DNA from: Polytrichum commune
Lineage: Eukaryota > Streptophyta > Polytrichopsida > Polytrichales > Polytrichaceae
Direction: 5' to 3'
Length of the DNA: 60,000 nt
Assembly (NCBI GenBank): GCA_950295325.1
Contig: OX485806.1
Location: 9,860,001-9,920,000, forward strand
Part shown: positions 1 through 12,411 of the stretch, one piece after another
How positions within the stretch are numbered: the stretch's first letter is position 1
Layout: each line of letters begins with the position of its first letter
Notes under the pieces: model-generated
Told to the model about the DNA's origin: nothing
What the model saw: only the letters and a program-made list of their open reading frames with translations
Database searches by the model: none
Position numbers and translations under genes: made by a program

Positions 1-247
1 CTAGGAGCGGTAAGTCTAGATTAACTTGCAACTAGTAGGTGTTGGAGTCATTACCAGGTAGGTGATGGCACCGTTGGCAGCAGGGTGTTCAAGATATTGC
101 AGAGAATAAAAGCTAGGCCTTGTAAAAACAACCTATCTACTAGGGATGTAGATGAAGGATTCTTTGACATGTGCACATGTGAGTGAAATTGCATTGTGGA
201 CCACAATGTTGAAGAGAATGTGCTTTCAAATGCATTGTATGTCTTAG
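1..247. other. Flank of the truncated LINE, no gene seen
   Basis: AT-rich sequence with no coding signal. The retrotransposon frame starts abruptly near 248, so the LINE is 5'-truncated here; no target-site duplication could be paired with its 3' end. Confidence 0.4.
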
Positions 248-2329
248 GTGATGGAATGCATCAAAAAACTTGATAAAAAAATTATAGCACTCCATAAAAC
301 AATATGCGGACTACCAAAATGCACATCCAATATTGCTACACAATTCTCACATGATCTACTCGGAATTGAAGCATTCTCATTACAAAATGCCTACTTGCGC
401 TGTATCGGGGAACAACTACAAAATGCCCTCAATGATAAAGGGGGTCTTGGAAAAATCTACTATGGCTTAACACAATTTATACTTGTAAAATTTGGGGGTT
501 CTAAAGAAATAACCCGCATTAAATACCACCACTGTGTTAGATCACCTATCACTAGAACGTTATTCCTACTCAAACATGAAGCTGGAGTCCACCTAAAAAG
601 TGCCATAGATAATTTCCTATTAAATTCATCCCCACTTGAAACCGCATGGATGAAAGAAGCACAAAATCTACAAGGCCTAAATCCGAACATCTTACTTAAA
701 CTACTACAAAAACTCCTATTACACAATATAATTAAATTAGAACAAATAACCCTGCCCAATGGTACCACCTTAATGAATCCGGACGACTTTAAAATATACC
801 ACTCCAATCCTACAAAACTCATCAAAAGTACATTAAACATCGCTAATCAATTATTATGTCACCCTTCCTGTCACCAAGAATGTCACATGCCATGCCAACA
901 CCACTACCCCCCACGAACCCTAAAAAATGACTACACAATAATAAGCCACACCATCCTCCCTCAACATCCAATCCCCCCCATACACCCCCCGAACCCTCCC
1001 AGCCCCCACCTACCCCCCCTCCCAATAATATGCTTAAAAACCCCCAATAATTTCCCATACACATAATACTTGACCACAAACAACGACAATTCACCGATCC
1101 TAACGGGATTAAAAGAAAAGACACATCATACCTATGCCAATGGACTACGCCTAATAATAACACATACAACAAATGGCGCACCCAAAGAGATTTATTCCCT
1201 TATTGTGATGCCAATACTAGTCGCCACAACACCGAACTACTTACCCAATACTATACGAAAATACAACATAAACACTTCTCAAACATTATCAATGCCTACT
1301 TCTCCACATAACAACAAAGAGATACTAGATACATTATCCCTGCCACAATAATTCCACTGGCATATATTTCTATTAATGAATGTAATCCAGAAAGTGACAT
1401 CAAAACAAATACTAACATTATCGAAACACAATTTGACGTCGCTCATATATACGAAGACAATGGATGGCACCTCATCACCATCCCAAAAACTAGACTATTG
1501 TGGCTATGGAAACAATACCAACAAGCAAAAAATACCCCACACGGCCTAGAACCACCTACCCAATCATTTGAAACTGAAATTATTTGGCTATACCAAAAAT
1601 ATAAATACCGTATTCCAAAAAATGACCCACTCAAACGTGCCCAATACACAATACCATCCCCAATACTGGATTTCCTAATAACATCATTCAATATCAATCA
1701 CTCATACTTCTCATCTCCAGTTACATGCCCTACATAATTCACCCAATTCTACTCACCATTCTCACGGGACAAAATATTTGGATCCCTAGGAAAAGCGTTT
1801 GACAAAAAATGGAAAGGAATTGGTTACGCTCACCTCCACAATGCAAACAGACTTACAACAAGCCATTCACTGGGCCCGCATGGCGGCCAAAAATGACCCA
1901 AATGCAATCACTATACTCATTTCCCAAGATATTGACTGGTACCAAAATTATAACCCATATACCGGCCCATTCCCGGACACACACATCATTGCCCACTTTG
2001 CCACAGATACCATCACGTACGAAGAACCCACAATACCCCCTGAACTCAATATCACGAGGAAAGAATTATCAACACTACGAATATTTTGCATCCACCACCA
2101 AAACAACAACATTGGCACCCACGAACAAATGAATCAATTCACTGACATAGTAAATAATCTCCAAATATTACAGATTCACACACAAATTGCACCACCCACC
2201 CCTTTAAATATTGCCGTTAATCCTAGCAAAAAATGGCCTAAATTAAATTATCCAAACGCACCCGCAAATAATAACATACCTATCCCACAACTCCCAAACT
2301 ACCAAACAAACTTACCACTAAAATTCCAC

Positions 2330-2790
2330 CCTCAATTCAGCTACTATATTGATGGCTCCTTTATGAATCCCAAAGAAATCAACCCTGGAGAATGGAGAAG
2401 AGAAAGAGCTGGATATGGTATCTATAGCCCCAAAGGCCTCAATATCCCCAAAAGACTACATAGTCACCAAAACATATTACAAGCAGAAATGATAGCTATA
2501 CACAAAACATTAAGAATCATCAATACACAATACCCTAACGAACCCGCATACATATTTATCGATAGTCTAAACGTATTATACCTACTTAATACCCAAATTA
2601 AACACCCCACACTTCACAATAGCCACCCCGACCAAATCACACTTGCCACCATGGTACAACTACTTCAAAACCGAACACAATCAATCACACTATACAAAGT
2701 CAGAGCACACGTCAACATTGACGGCAACGAACAAGCAGATAAATTAGCAAAAGAAGGTCTAGAATTAGAGCACAGAATTGCCACTCATTC
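2330..2790 (+). pseudogene. RNase H domain of the LINE
   Basis: The order YIDGS, QAEMIAI, FIDSLNVL and DGNEQADKLA is that of type I RNase H domains carried by LINEs; it degrades RNA in RNA-DNA hybrids during reverse transcription. The four catalytic acids are preserved although the surrounding element is broken. Sequence identity is by motif only. Confidence 0.85.
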
Positions 2791-3397
2791 ATACGAACAT
2801 GCTCATGCCACCCCATACTATTACCAAAAGGACGTTTGGGCCTCAATGATGGACGTCCCTAATAAAGGCCCAGTTAGATTCCTAGAAAATCAAATTATAA
2901 AATACGATAAAGAAAATAACTTAGAAAACATGGCCATACAAACCCCTAACACATATAAATGGACAGGAAATGCAGATATAGACAAAGAACTTTCTAATGA
3001 ATTTTGGGAAAACCCGGTAATCACATATAAACAAAAGTCATGCCTCATCAAATTCCGTACGGGAACTTACATAGGCAATGCTAGAAAACAAATGTTCTTC
3101 GGTAGACAAAGATATCCATCCATTACATGCCCCATTTACAATTCATACGAACCGGATACATGGCTACATGTATTGCTTACGTGTAAACAACAACACATAC
3201 ACTCACTTCACGTCAAAAGACACAACAAAGCAGTATGGGAAATTAGGAAACTACTAATCTCATCTGTAAAATCTCGATGTTATATTCTCATGAATGTTGG
3301 CACCTTCAATAATAAACCCCAAGAAAACACCGTTCCCAATTGGCTACTTCCTTGCACATGTGGTACACAAAGATGACATAGTAACTCAAGATTTAGA

Positions 3398-3807
3398 CAC
3401 GGGTAGATCACTCCATTGTCAAGTTGAACACCACGTGCGACCAAAAAAAATCTTCTTTTGGTAAGTTGCACCACCAAAATGGGTCAAAATTTTATCAAAT
3501 TTTTTTCAGGAGTAGATATACATAATACCTATGACATAGTTAAAAGTGGTAACTAAATTTGATGATTTGTTTTTTTCATAAAACATACCATTTCTAACTA
3601 GAATGACACAGAATTGAACTAAAACAATTACTAAAAAAAATAAAGATGACTAAAAATTTCAAAAAAATATACAAAAGATACTATCAATGGTTATCTATAT
3701 GTAGAAAAAATATCATAAATTTTAAAATTATATATGGCATGTAATATAGGGGTAGCAAACTTTGTCCGCACGTGGTGTCAACTTGACAATGAAGTGACCT
3801 CCCCGTG
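3398..3807. mobile_element. hAT-like MITE nested in the LINE (410 bp)
   Basis: Flanked by perfect 8-bp duplications GATTTAGA at 3390-3397 and 3808-3815. Long terminal inverted repeats begin CACGGGTAGATCACT on the left and CACGGGGAGGTCACT on the right (reverse complement), and continue through TTGTCAAGTTG and CCACGTGCG. An 8-bp duplication fits the hAT superfamily. The interior is AT-rich with no transposase. Confidence 0.85.
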
Positions 3808-3815
3808 GATTTAGA

Positions 3816-4220
3816 CCTGACATCCTTTGTGTTAAAGGTTTACCATACCAAAGTGACCCCCCCACAGACATTGACCCCAATCTCACCATACAATTTATCG
3901 AATTCACATACTGCAATGACAAATTCTCACCAGAAACACTCGAAGCAAAAAATAACAAATACAGACCATTAATCGCTAGCATTGTTGCTAGAGGGTGGAA
4001 AGTTGATCCCCTTATTATCATCACTGCATGCGCCAGAGCCACTACATACATTCCATCAATGAAATCACTCGAAAATAATTTCAAAATACCTATGCCCACC
4101 ATTAAAAATACCTTTAAAAACATCAATACTATCGCTATAAAAGATGCTATGTCTATCCTCCTCCACAAAAGAAGAATAGAGAACCACCAACCGCTACCCC
4201 AAACACTAGACCCCCCATAG
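3816..4220 (+). pseudogene. C-terminal PD-(D/E)XK (REL)-like domain of the LINE
   Basis: The frame opens directly after the MITE and ends with TAG at 4218. It starts with PDIL (the R before it lies in the target-site duplication), then has IEFTY about 27 residues later, then EAKNNKYRPL and a hydrophobic PLIIITACARATT strand. This order (RPD, E-x-T, KxxKY, then a beta strand) matches the restriction-like endonuclease at the C-terminus of R2-type and some algal LINEs. Removing the MITE and one target-site duplication joins it in frame with the 1799-3376 frame, apart from the TGA at 3374. Confidence 0.6.
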
Positions 4221-5515
4221 TTAAAGCTAAAAAAATACTAAAACCAAAGCTACTTCATTCAAGTAATCAATAATGAACTAGGGACCCGGTGACCAAACTC
4301 ATATTAATGATACCTAAAACACTAACCATTTTGGTCCTTGTTACTGGTTACTGGTGACTATAGTGTCTACTCTCGAAAGAGGGGAGTAGGTCTTTACTTC
4401 CATACCTTTGTCCTGTGGGCATCGGATTGGGGGTGGATTGAACAGATACTTAATTCACGTCGGTCTCCTCCGGAGACCGAAGTTTTTCTCTTTTTTTTTC
4501 TCTCTCTGGGTGATGGAAGAGCTTACACATTTTCTAATATTGTCAAGCACAACTTTGGCAATTGTGAAGTTCGGACACAATTGTTGTAGAAAGGTGTAGT
4601 AGTTGCAACAAAGAAATTGGTTGGAAAAACCCACAAGAGCATTGGCATTGTAACAAACGACATGGTGAAGGAGCTTAATGTGATTGGAGTGAATTGCATG
4701 TCTTTGTTTGTGGTTCATGTGGAAGTTGAAAATGTTTGCAATGGTGCCCATTGTTTGATGCAAGTTGTAGTAGGTTGTTTGTGATCAAAAGGCACATTTG
4801 GTGTGGGTGTAGGTGCCAACCGAAGTATGCGCAACCATTGAGCTATTCCACCCAAGCCACTTCAAGGGAACCCGTTTATATTCGGTGGCTAAACCCAGGA
4901 TTTCCCGCTTGTTTGTTCACCCTTGCACAATGAACAATACCCAAGTTGAACACTGTTCATTTTGCAAGGGTGGCCCAACATATTTACATGATCATTCTTC
5001 CAAAATTTCCGACACTAGAGGTGCAACACCCTAGTGTTGAGTAATCTCAAGAGCTTCAAGAACCCCCAATTAATCTAGTATAAGTCATCTGAGATGTATA
5101 CACCCACAAACCTACAGGGGTCAAGTTCTCTAAACAAATATTGCATGGATAAGAAAATGCACTCGTATGCAACAATTCCCTCTCTCCCTCCCTCCCATTC
5201 CATGTCATTCTGCTTCAGCTCGATTCACAGTGATATTTTTACAAGACCATTCATCGATTTCCTTCAAGTATGTGTACCTAACAAAGAGCCAAACAACAAA
5301 GGGGATGTGAGGACGTGCCTTCAAGAAACAACAGCATGGCCCAAAAAGTGTCCCAAATATTTTCGTGGCCAGAAACTTGTTTGTTTTTTTTTGCAAAGAT
5401 ACGATTCACACTTCAGAATGCTCGTTTTCACTTTCAAATGTTCAGATTGATTTTAAAAAAAAAATTGGAGTCCCAAAACCAGCCGTGGCTCCTCATCTCC
5501 TCAATTGTTCCTTCT
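4221..5515. other. Intergenic, no supported feature
   Basis: AT-rich DNA after the LINE stop codon. Open frames near 4338-5034 overlap each other in several frames and show no recognisable domain. No inverted repeat or gene signal was found. Confidence 0.3.
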
Positions 5516-5537
5516 CTAAACCCTAAACCCTAAACCC
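5516..5537. repeat. Short plant-type telomeric motif (CTAAACC)3
   Basis: Three consecutive CTAAACC units. This is the plant telomere repeat, but 22 bp inside the sequence is an interstitial telo-box, not a chromosome end. Confidence 0.8.
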
Positions 5538-5539
5538 AT

Positions 5540-5782
5540 TTCTGAATGGAGTGGTTGACAGTTCAATTCCTGCTGTGAAATCTTCTCTCTATTTGACTGA
5601 GGGAAAAACTTAGTTAAGTAGGTAGGAAGCCAAGAGCCCACCCACCGCAAGGTAGGTAGTAAACCTCACCTTGCACCAAGAAGATTCTTGAACAAGGTAG
5701 GGCCAATGAGCTCATATTCACGTTGGATAACTTGACATTGGTTAGTTATGTCTTTCTTTCTTTCTTTCTTTCTTTCTTTCAT
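5540..5782 (+). mobile_element. tRNA-derived SINE, family 2, copy 1
   Basis: Shares a body of about 200 bp with copies at 44937-45190 and 50398-50538. A B-box-like GTTCAATTCC lies at 5561, followed by TGTGAAATCTTCTCTCTA, GGAAGCCAAGAGCCCACC and GTAGGGCCAA. It ends in a (TTTC)n tail at 5751-5780, as SINE 3' ends often do. The A-box part is missing or diverged. Confidence 0.7.
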
Positions 5783-6445
5783 ATCTTCCCCTTTTTCTTT
5801 ATTAACTTGCAGACTATCTATTCTACAAATTCCTCTAAAACGATCGGTAGTCTTGTCCTGAAGTTTTGAACATGAACCGGTTGGTTGTTTCTCAAACTCA
5901 ACCAATTCACCTGTAAACTACACCAAACATGATATTTAGCATGAGTTACTATTTGGATGTACACGGTGCCATATCTTTTTACTATTGAAATAATTCTTTA
6001 CCAAGTAAAGTTGTCAATGCTCTATAATGCCCAAACCACCACTATAACATCTGTACGGTAAATATATATAACATTGCGTAATTCCAAATGGTAAGTCACA
6101 CTAAATATCATATTGCATTGTGCTTTGAGAGGATGCTTGATGTTTAAATCCTTGGAGGGGTTTTTTTTTTTTTTTCTCTCTTTCTATTTCCGAGTCACGT
6201 TCCGAGTGAAGATAGTGTATTTTTTTTCCCATTATTGAATCTCTCCCAAACGGATCGAAACAAAAGAGACTCGTACTCTTTTGATTTTGTCGTCTAGAAA
6301 GTCAAGTCTTTTGTACTGTCCGTCCATGTGCACTGGAGCCCTGCAGGAAGCATATTATGAAGGGAGGTGAGTCACGCTTGGAAGAACGATCATCACAACA
6401 ATTTCGATCTAGAAGAAGAAGAAGAAGAAGTAGTGGTAGTAGTAG
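5783..6445. other. Intergenic, microsatellite only
   Basis: No gene signal. It holds a poly-T run near 6163-6175 and a (GAA)n/(AGT)n microsatellite at about 6411-6445. Confidence 0.4.
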
Positions 6446-6489
6446 CCCTTGCTAAAAAGGGACCGGAGTTTCTATCTATCTATTTATCT
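6446..6489 (+). mobile_element. 3' end fragment of SINE family 1
   Basis: The stretch CCCTTGCTAAAAAGGGACCG followed by GAGTTTC and a (TATC)n tail is nearly identical to the 3' end of the complete SINE at 48589-48973. It sits inside a low-complexity GTAGTGGTAGTA context on both sides. Only about 44 bp remain, so it is a strongly 5'-truncated copy. Confidence 0.7.
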
Positions 6490-7810
6490 GGTAGTGGTAG
6501 TACCACCACCACCACCTAGGTACTTGTGGCCGTAGAAATCTTCTTGCCTCTTGAGTGTCTAAAGATTGACATGCAAAGGTAGATGGGTCTTTGAAACGGT
6601 TACCAGGAAATCGATCGAACAAACAAACAATGAGTGGTTACATGGTTACCAAGTTGATATCACGGCCATAACAATGTTCCATATAATTTTTAGAGCTCGT
6701 ATGAATGATCTTGTGCGTTGTCGAAGTGAAGGTTCTCGTGCTCATTGAAATGATCGTATAGGTCCTCCTTATTCTGTTGACTATCGAGCTTGGAAACGAT
6801 TATCATGTTCTGAGCATGCAATTCAATTTTATTTTTATATTTTCATTAATACATGTGTTTTTTGGTATCCGGTTCTGGAGTCACACTCAGCCACATGCGT
6901 AGCGCTTGGACTTAGGTGTCTGATTCATAAACTTAGTATGAATAAGGGTTGTCTACCTTAGTACCTAGGTACTTGTCATCGTATTAATGTTCTTGACTCT
7001 AAAGCGTCTAGAATGTGCTAAGATGGATGGTGCTAAATTGTCCCTTTAAGCGTTGAGTGTGTTTACTATTGCTAGGGTGGTAAGATTCTAGGTGTTTCAC
7101 CTTAGGATGAAAAGGGGGTTCCAATGCAACGACATATGCCTTCCTTGAATGCAGTCTGCAAAAATAAGAAGGATTTGTAAAGTTTTATTGGTAGATGACA
7201 TAAAATGAACACATGATCCGGATGTCAAGGTGGTGGACATTCTCAAAATCATATTGTACTTATAGAGTAAGGTTTTGAGGTGTTGATTTTAGAATATTGT
7301 ATTGTATAATTTGATGATGTGGAACATTCTTAAAATCTTGTGTTATATTATAGTCCCCCGTACAATACCATTTGCATGCTGATGGTTGGTGAAGCCCCTA
7401 TAGGTAGTGAACTCCCCGGAAGAAGACATGTGAAGCATAGAAGCATGTGTGCATAACAGAAGTATATGGCCATGTTGTGCACACTTCCAACCTCACTAAG
7501 AATTCCGGCCACTAGATCAAGTTGGAAATTGTTGAGGGAAGCTAAGACATGAGCAATGGGCAATGAACAATGAGCAATATCTTGTGAGTGACGAGCAATA
7601 ATGTGACATGAGCAATGAGCTTGATGAATTTGTTATAAGGTATGGATGAAATCAAATCAACTTTACACATGAAAGAGTGCCCATTAACATGCACTATAAT
7701 ATATATGGTGAAAAGATAAAGCGCTTCACGACAATCCCAAATTGATTATGGCTTGCCACCAATGTTGAACACAAGCTTGATATGTCATCTACTGTCAATA
7801 TTTTTTTGTT
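6490..7810. other. Intergenic with relic of the 283-bp repeat family
   Basis: No gene signal. Around 6850-6960 there is weak similarity to the tandem array at 13.5-14.6 kb. At 7555-7625 short GAGCAATGA-like words recur. Nothing else is supported. Confidence 0.3.
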
Positions 7811-8011
7811 TTAAAAAAAGTATGGAAAAACCTTGGAAATCAATCCTAGCAAGCGTTTTACAAATCCGGCAAGCTCAAGAAATTGCATGACCTCTTCATA
7901 GGTGTAGGTTGGGTCAATCTTGAAGTCCACCATGCATAGAAATTTGAGCACATAATAAAGGTGTTTGCAATAAACACATTTCTCTTTCTTCCTCAAAGCT
8001 ACATAATCCAT
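7811..8011 (-). pseudogene. Possible SWIM-type zinc-finger protein fragment
   Basis: An open frame of 66 codons reads CVYCKHLYYVLKFLCMVD followed by TYTYEEVMQFLELAGFV. The CxxCKHxYYVL pattern followed by a YxEV..LLELAG helix resembles SWIM zinc-finger/RING proteins that bind ubiquitin-pathway partners. There are no flanking exons or other domains, so it is best read as a stray fragment or a single decayed exon. The assignment rests on a short motif only. Confidence 0.3.
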
Positions 8012-11000
8012 ATTGGCCCCATCTTGGTGAAATCAGGTTGTGTGGATATCGATAATAATTACATGGTAGGACCTATCCTCCCATGAAATGATGGTGATTA
8101 CAACTTCAAATCTTGGCTATGGAATGGTTGTGACATCGATGACATAGTACTCATCCATGAGTTATGCATTGTTTTCATAATGTTAAATGAGGGCATCTCA
8201 ACACGTTAATGTAGTGTCAATTTATGTATGAGGGTTTATTAGGTATGGCCTAATATATCATTATCATGTGTACATGAACCTTATTTCTGAAAATCATAAG
8301 TGGCAATAAAATGGATGCAAGAATTAACTTACAAAGCTCGTTGTTTCTACAAGAAGTGCCAAATGTCCTACAAGCCTGCAAATTGGGGGGGGGGTGCTTA
8401 AAGACAAATACCACCCTACACGCTAATTTGTTTTTGCACTCTCCTTGTAATACTTGCAGTTTTCTATTATTGAAATGCAACACTGGTTTAATATATTCCT
8501 AGACAATCTTGTTTGGATTGTCCAACTAGTTGCATACGCATGGGCGTTCATGGTCTTCCATATAAATAATTGGGGCACATGAACCATAAATTGCAACAAC
8601 CTACGAGGGGATAGCACATATTAACATTATTGTTGTTGGAACCCAACATCCTCCAAGGCGAGAACCTACTATCTAATTAGGTTTATGCCAATATCTATAA
8701 GCCATAGAGTTAGATAATGTGGCCATAAAAACAAACAATAAATAATCATGCTCTTATGTATCACAACAATTGATGTCAACGGTGCAAAAACCAAAACACC
8801 AATGGTCTGTGATTGTTTCTATACTACTTCCTCTTCATTGTGGTTTAAGTCGATGTTGGACTGCAGTGCAAGGATGACATGTATCGGCATGTGTTGGCAC
8901 GTCTTGCCATGTGCTTTTTGGATGATATCGTCAAGGTTGGCATATTGTTAACAATTACAATTACATCTACAATCCTCCATAGTTACAATGTGGACACTAA
9001 AAATAAATTAAACTTATCACATTGCGATCCGATTTGCATGAGAATCTTCCTTCACAAATCCATTAACCTTCACATTGGGGACTACGCTTGAAGCCATAAC
9101 AACATTGAGGGAAGGGGGATGGGGGATGGGGATGGGGGCCAGGTTAAGATTTATGTGAAGATCGATTCCCAAACATCCTCCATGAATATTGTATCCTTCT
9201 CCAAGTTTCGGTAATGTAAGAGAAAACTAGAGAGAAACTAATTGTTGGCGTCCTCTAACATTAGCAAAGTTCCTACCAGTAGGGGTTCATCACAACCTCC
9301 TTGGTCACACATGGTAAGTTATTTCTAAGGACTTCCAACATACACTACATGAACTTCAAAAAAAAGCTATGCATACCCGGAGACCATGACAAACCTTACA
9401 TGTAATCTTGGTTACATAAACGGGATCAACAACAATAGGAGGGTTGGCCATGGTGCTAAATTACATGTTTGAAATTATTTGAGATTCCAATCTTTCTCTG
9501 AATTCAAATGGATTCCATAATACCCCACCAAGTCATGTTTCCAAGATTTTAAAAAACAACCCCAAATAATGCCCCCAAAATGAGAGATTTTTTCTTGTTC
9601 CAAGACCAACAATATTGAGGATTTTTTTAAAAAAAAGAAGAAATTTAATAGATTTCTCAAGAAGTCTCCAAATGAACATAGTAAGAAGAAACAACCATGT
9701 GCAATTTTGCATATAATTTGCTTCCTTGGGTTTTCATGTTGGTTTGTTTGGGCCTTTGAAGTTAGATTGTTGGATTTGTGGGGGGAGGCTTGGAATGATG
9801 GCATGATCCTCATGGTAATTGGATTTTAACTTTGGCATTTTCAATGAAGCCCATATGTATGATACATACATGGATTTCACATCCATGTCCACGTCCAACA
9901 AAATCTAACAATCCAAGTTTTGCATATTCATGAGCACCCTCTTATGATTGAGACATTTGATTTTTTGAAGAGCATAAGTGCATAACACATTATCATTCGT
10001 AATATATCTATGTTTTAAATCCATCCATTCCAATCTCATTGTTAATTATTGACTTTCTAATTTGAGTTGTCATTCCTTTTTGCATGTGTCCTCGATTACT
10101 TGTAATTTTGATATCATTGTGGTATACTTGATTCCATCTTCATATTTCTCCCTCAAATTCAAATCTCAAATGCGATACGAGGACGTTTGTGGACACACAT
10201 GAATTCCAATTGCAATAGATTGGTGGAGACATTAATGAGTTGCATTTGTGTTTGGGGTCGGTAGATTTGTCATTTGTATATAACTAATATTAAGATTGCA
10301 ATTCTCATTGTTGGATTTTGTTGTTACGTTGCTTGTCATGTTGATTTAAGTGCTTAAATATGGATTTTCATGATGTAATTGAATGTAAATTGAAATTATA
10401 AAAAACTTAATGGTATCACATTGTAATGTGCATTCACATGAAGAAATCTAGGCACGTTTAGTTATTTATAAGAACAATGCTACATGAGAGGTAGGTGTGG
10501 AAGTCACCGACATCTTCTTTAATCTTATCAAAATGGGCAAGTGAACTCATGAACACAGGAGTCCCTTGAGGAGGTGGACGGAAGAAAGACCCTCTATGTA
10601 TGCAAATCCAAATCTAGATCACTAACTAAATCTTGGAGTCATTGTGCTTGATGCCTAGGCATTCACAAGTGAATATTCTTTCTATTGGCAATCGTTTGGA
10701 AATATGAAAGCAAGATTGTTCTACAACTAAACTACTGAATAATTTCTCATTCTCTATATGATTTTGACGTACGTCTATTCATGTTTGCTTCATAGTGCCC
10801 ATGACCTTGTCGCATACGTTTGTGATTTTGCGATCTTCGATGTCATCTTGGCTACCATGTGCGCATTTAGTTGATTGCACATTTTTCGACTCCACGTTCA
10901 TACTATAGTATAGGGAATTGATCATGTTATATGCTAAATTACTAGGGTTACATGATACTAGTATGTTTGTTTCCAAATATTTTCCCTCCCTCACTCCTCA

Positions 11001-12403
11001 CATGATAGCACCCCCCATAATTATCTCATTTATTTAGCCATTATGTATCACCAAGACTATCATTTTAAAAGTTGCCATTCATACTCAAAGTTGAGATGCA
11101 AAAGTTACAAGAGGGTTTTAGTGAATATTCACATTCTCGTTAAGTCGTCAAATGACCCCTTGATTGTGTTGACGATTGAGCTTAGAATGATGTCTATACT
11201 ACAAGCACACAATCCAATATGCTCATTGTAACTTGTGTGTTTAGATTTTCTACTCTTACTACAAACCTTAGTATATACCACTGAACTTTAGGTGCATCGA
11301 TTAAAAAGAAGTGACCACATAAGACCCACATACCTTAGTACTTGCCATTGTGGAATTAGTCTAGGAGATCTATGAAGCATATCCAAAGCCAACACATACC
11401 TAATCTAAAACTAGAATAACATATTTGAAGTCCCCAAATGTATAGTTTTGGTACATAGTGTTTGTTCTAGGTTCAATGTCGGTCATGGGTGCACGTACGT
11501 CCTTAGAAAATGTGCACGCCATGAGCGCAAGTTGAAAATTCAGCTACAACTTACTTGCTCAAAAATGCATCTAGTTTCCAAGAATTTGACTCCCCAACTT
11601 GCTACTTACCTCCCAAATAAATTGGGCCAAAGATTCATGGCATCCATGTGACTTGGAGGTAAAAAAATTGTTGGCCATCCGTTATAGCTTAGAATTTTCT
11701 ATTCTTTAGCTAACTTACCCATACATTAACATTAAAAACCTCAAATTAATCAATTGAGTTTAAACCATAAGTTGGGATGAATAAACCATAACATGCCCTC
11801 TAACATGGGTACACCAAATGATAACTATAGCAAACAAGAAGCTAGAGTGAAGGTTGATGAGATCCTTGCTAAGTTACTCAGAGATTTTTGGACACTCCAA
11901 GAAACCTAGCTTTAGGGCTTCAATTACATTGCATAGACAAACACACCGTTTGTTCATTGTCATCCACTACTTGATGAAGGCACGTAGCCTTATTATGAGC
12001 ACTCCCAACTCCACAAATGATTTAGGTTGGTGGATTGATATGCGGATCATCTCATTCAATAAGGAAGTGCAAATCACGAATATTCTCATTTGAACTTTCA
12101 CAATGGAGTGAGATGCTTTGCAAATTGACTTAGGCATGCTAGAACATAATCAAATAAAATTGCACATCACATGAATATACTACAATTTTTTTTGAAACCA
12201 CCTACCCCTAGCTACTCAAGTGCCTCCCAAGACCCACATTTTTTTCACTGGAAATGGCTCCCAAAATTGTTCCAACAATTGCAAAAAACCGCCCCCGTAT
12301 TTTGTCCCGAAACCAACCCCACTTTCCACCAAAACCGCCTCCGCACTAAAACCAACACTTTGTCCAAGAAAAACATGAGCCCCGTGCACTAGACCATATG
12401 TGA
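8012..12403. other. Intergenic, no gene recognised
   Basis: 4.4 kb of AT-rich DNA. The open frames here are short, overlap in both strands and show no domain. A G-rich run lies at 9113-9138. Words shared with 19.2-19.4 kb (near 11163-11240) point to an old dispersed repeat. No inverted-repeat element could be delimited. Confidence 0.3.
9113..9138 (+). other. G-quadruplex-capable G tract
   Basis: Four runs of four or five G separated by the dinucleotide AT. The pattern fits the four-run G-quadruplex rule with very short loops. Confidence 0.6.
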
Positions 12404-12411
12404 TCTTATTA

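Larger units (their letters stand above)
248..4220 (+). mobile_element. Degenerate non-LTR retrotransposon (LINE): RT C-terminus, RNase H, zinc remnant, REL-like endonuclease
   Basis: A 5'-truncated, dead element whose product would have copied its own RNA into the genome. The first part (248 to about 1000, frame 2) resembles the thumb/C-terminal part of a reverse transcriptase, including the CGLPKCTSN and LGIEAFSLQ stretches. Coding then passes to frame 1 (about 1069-1845) and back to frame 2 (about 1846-3376). The frame starting at 1799 holds an RNase H domain with all four acidic residues in place: D185 (YIDGS), E230 (QAEM), D255 (FIDS) and D314 (EQAD). A C-terminal zinc-knuckle remnant follows near 3140-3200; the second Cys of CPxC is Tyr. 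After a MITE insertion (3398-3807) the frame resumes at 3816-4220 with RPD, IEFTY and KYRPL, as in PD-(D/E)XK endonuclease domains of LINEs. Frameshifts and stops at 1309, 1735 and 3374 show it is a pseudogene. The fragment has no catalytic RT motif. Confidence 0.85.

Noticed and set aside
1809-2132. Out-of-frame ORF within the LINE
   Set aside because: Shadow of the retrotransposon coding frame.
5516-5537. Chromosome end suggested by the telomeric motif
   Set aside because: Only three units with ordinary sequence on both sides; interstitial telo-boxes are common.
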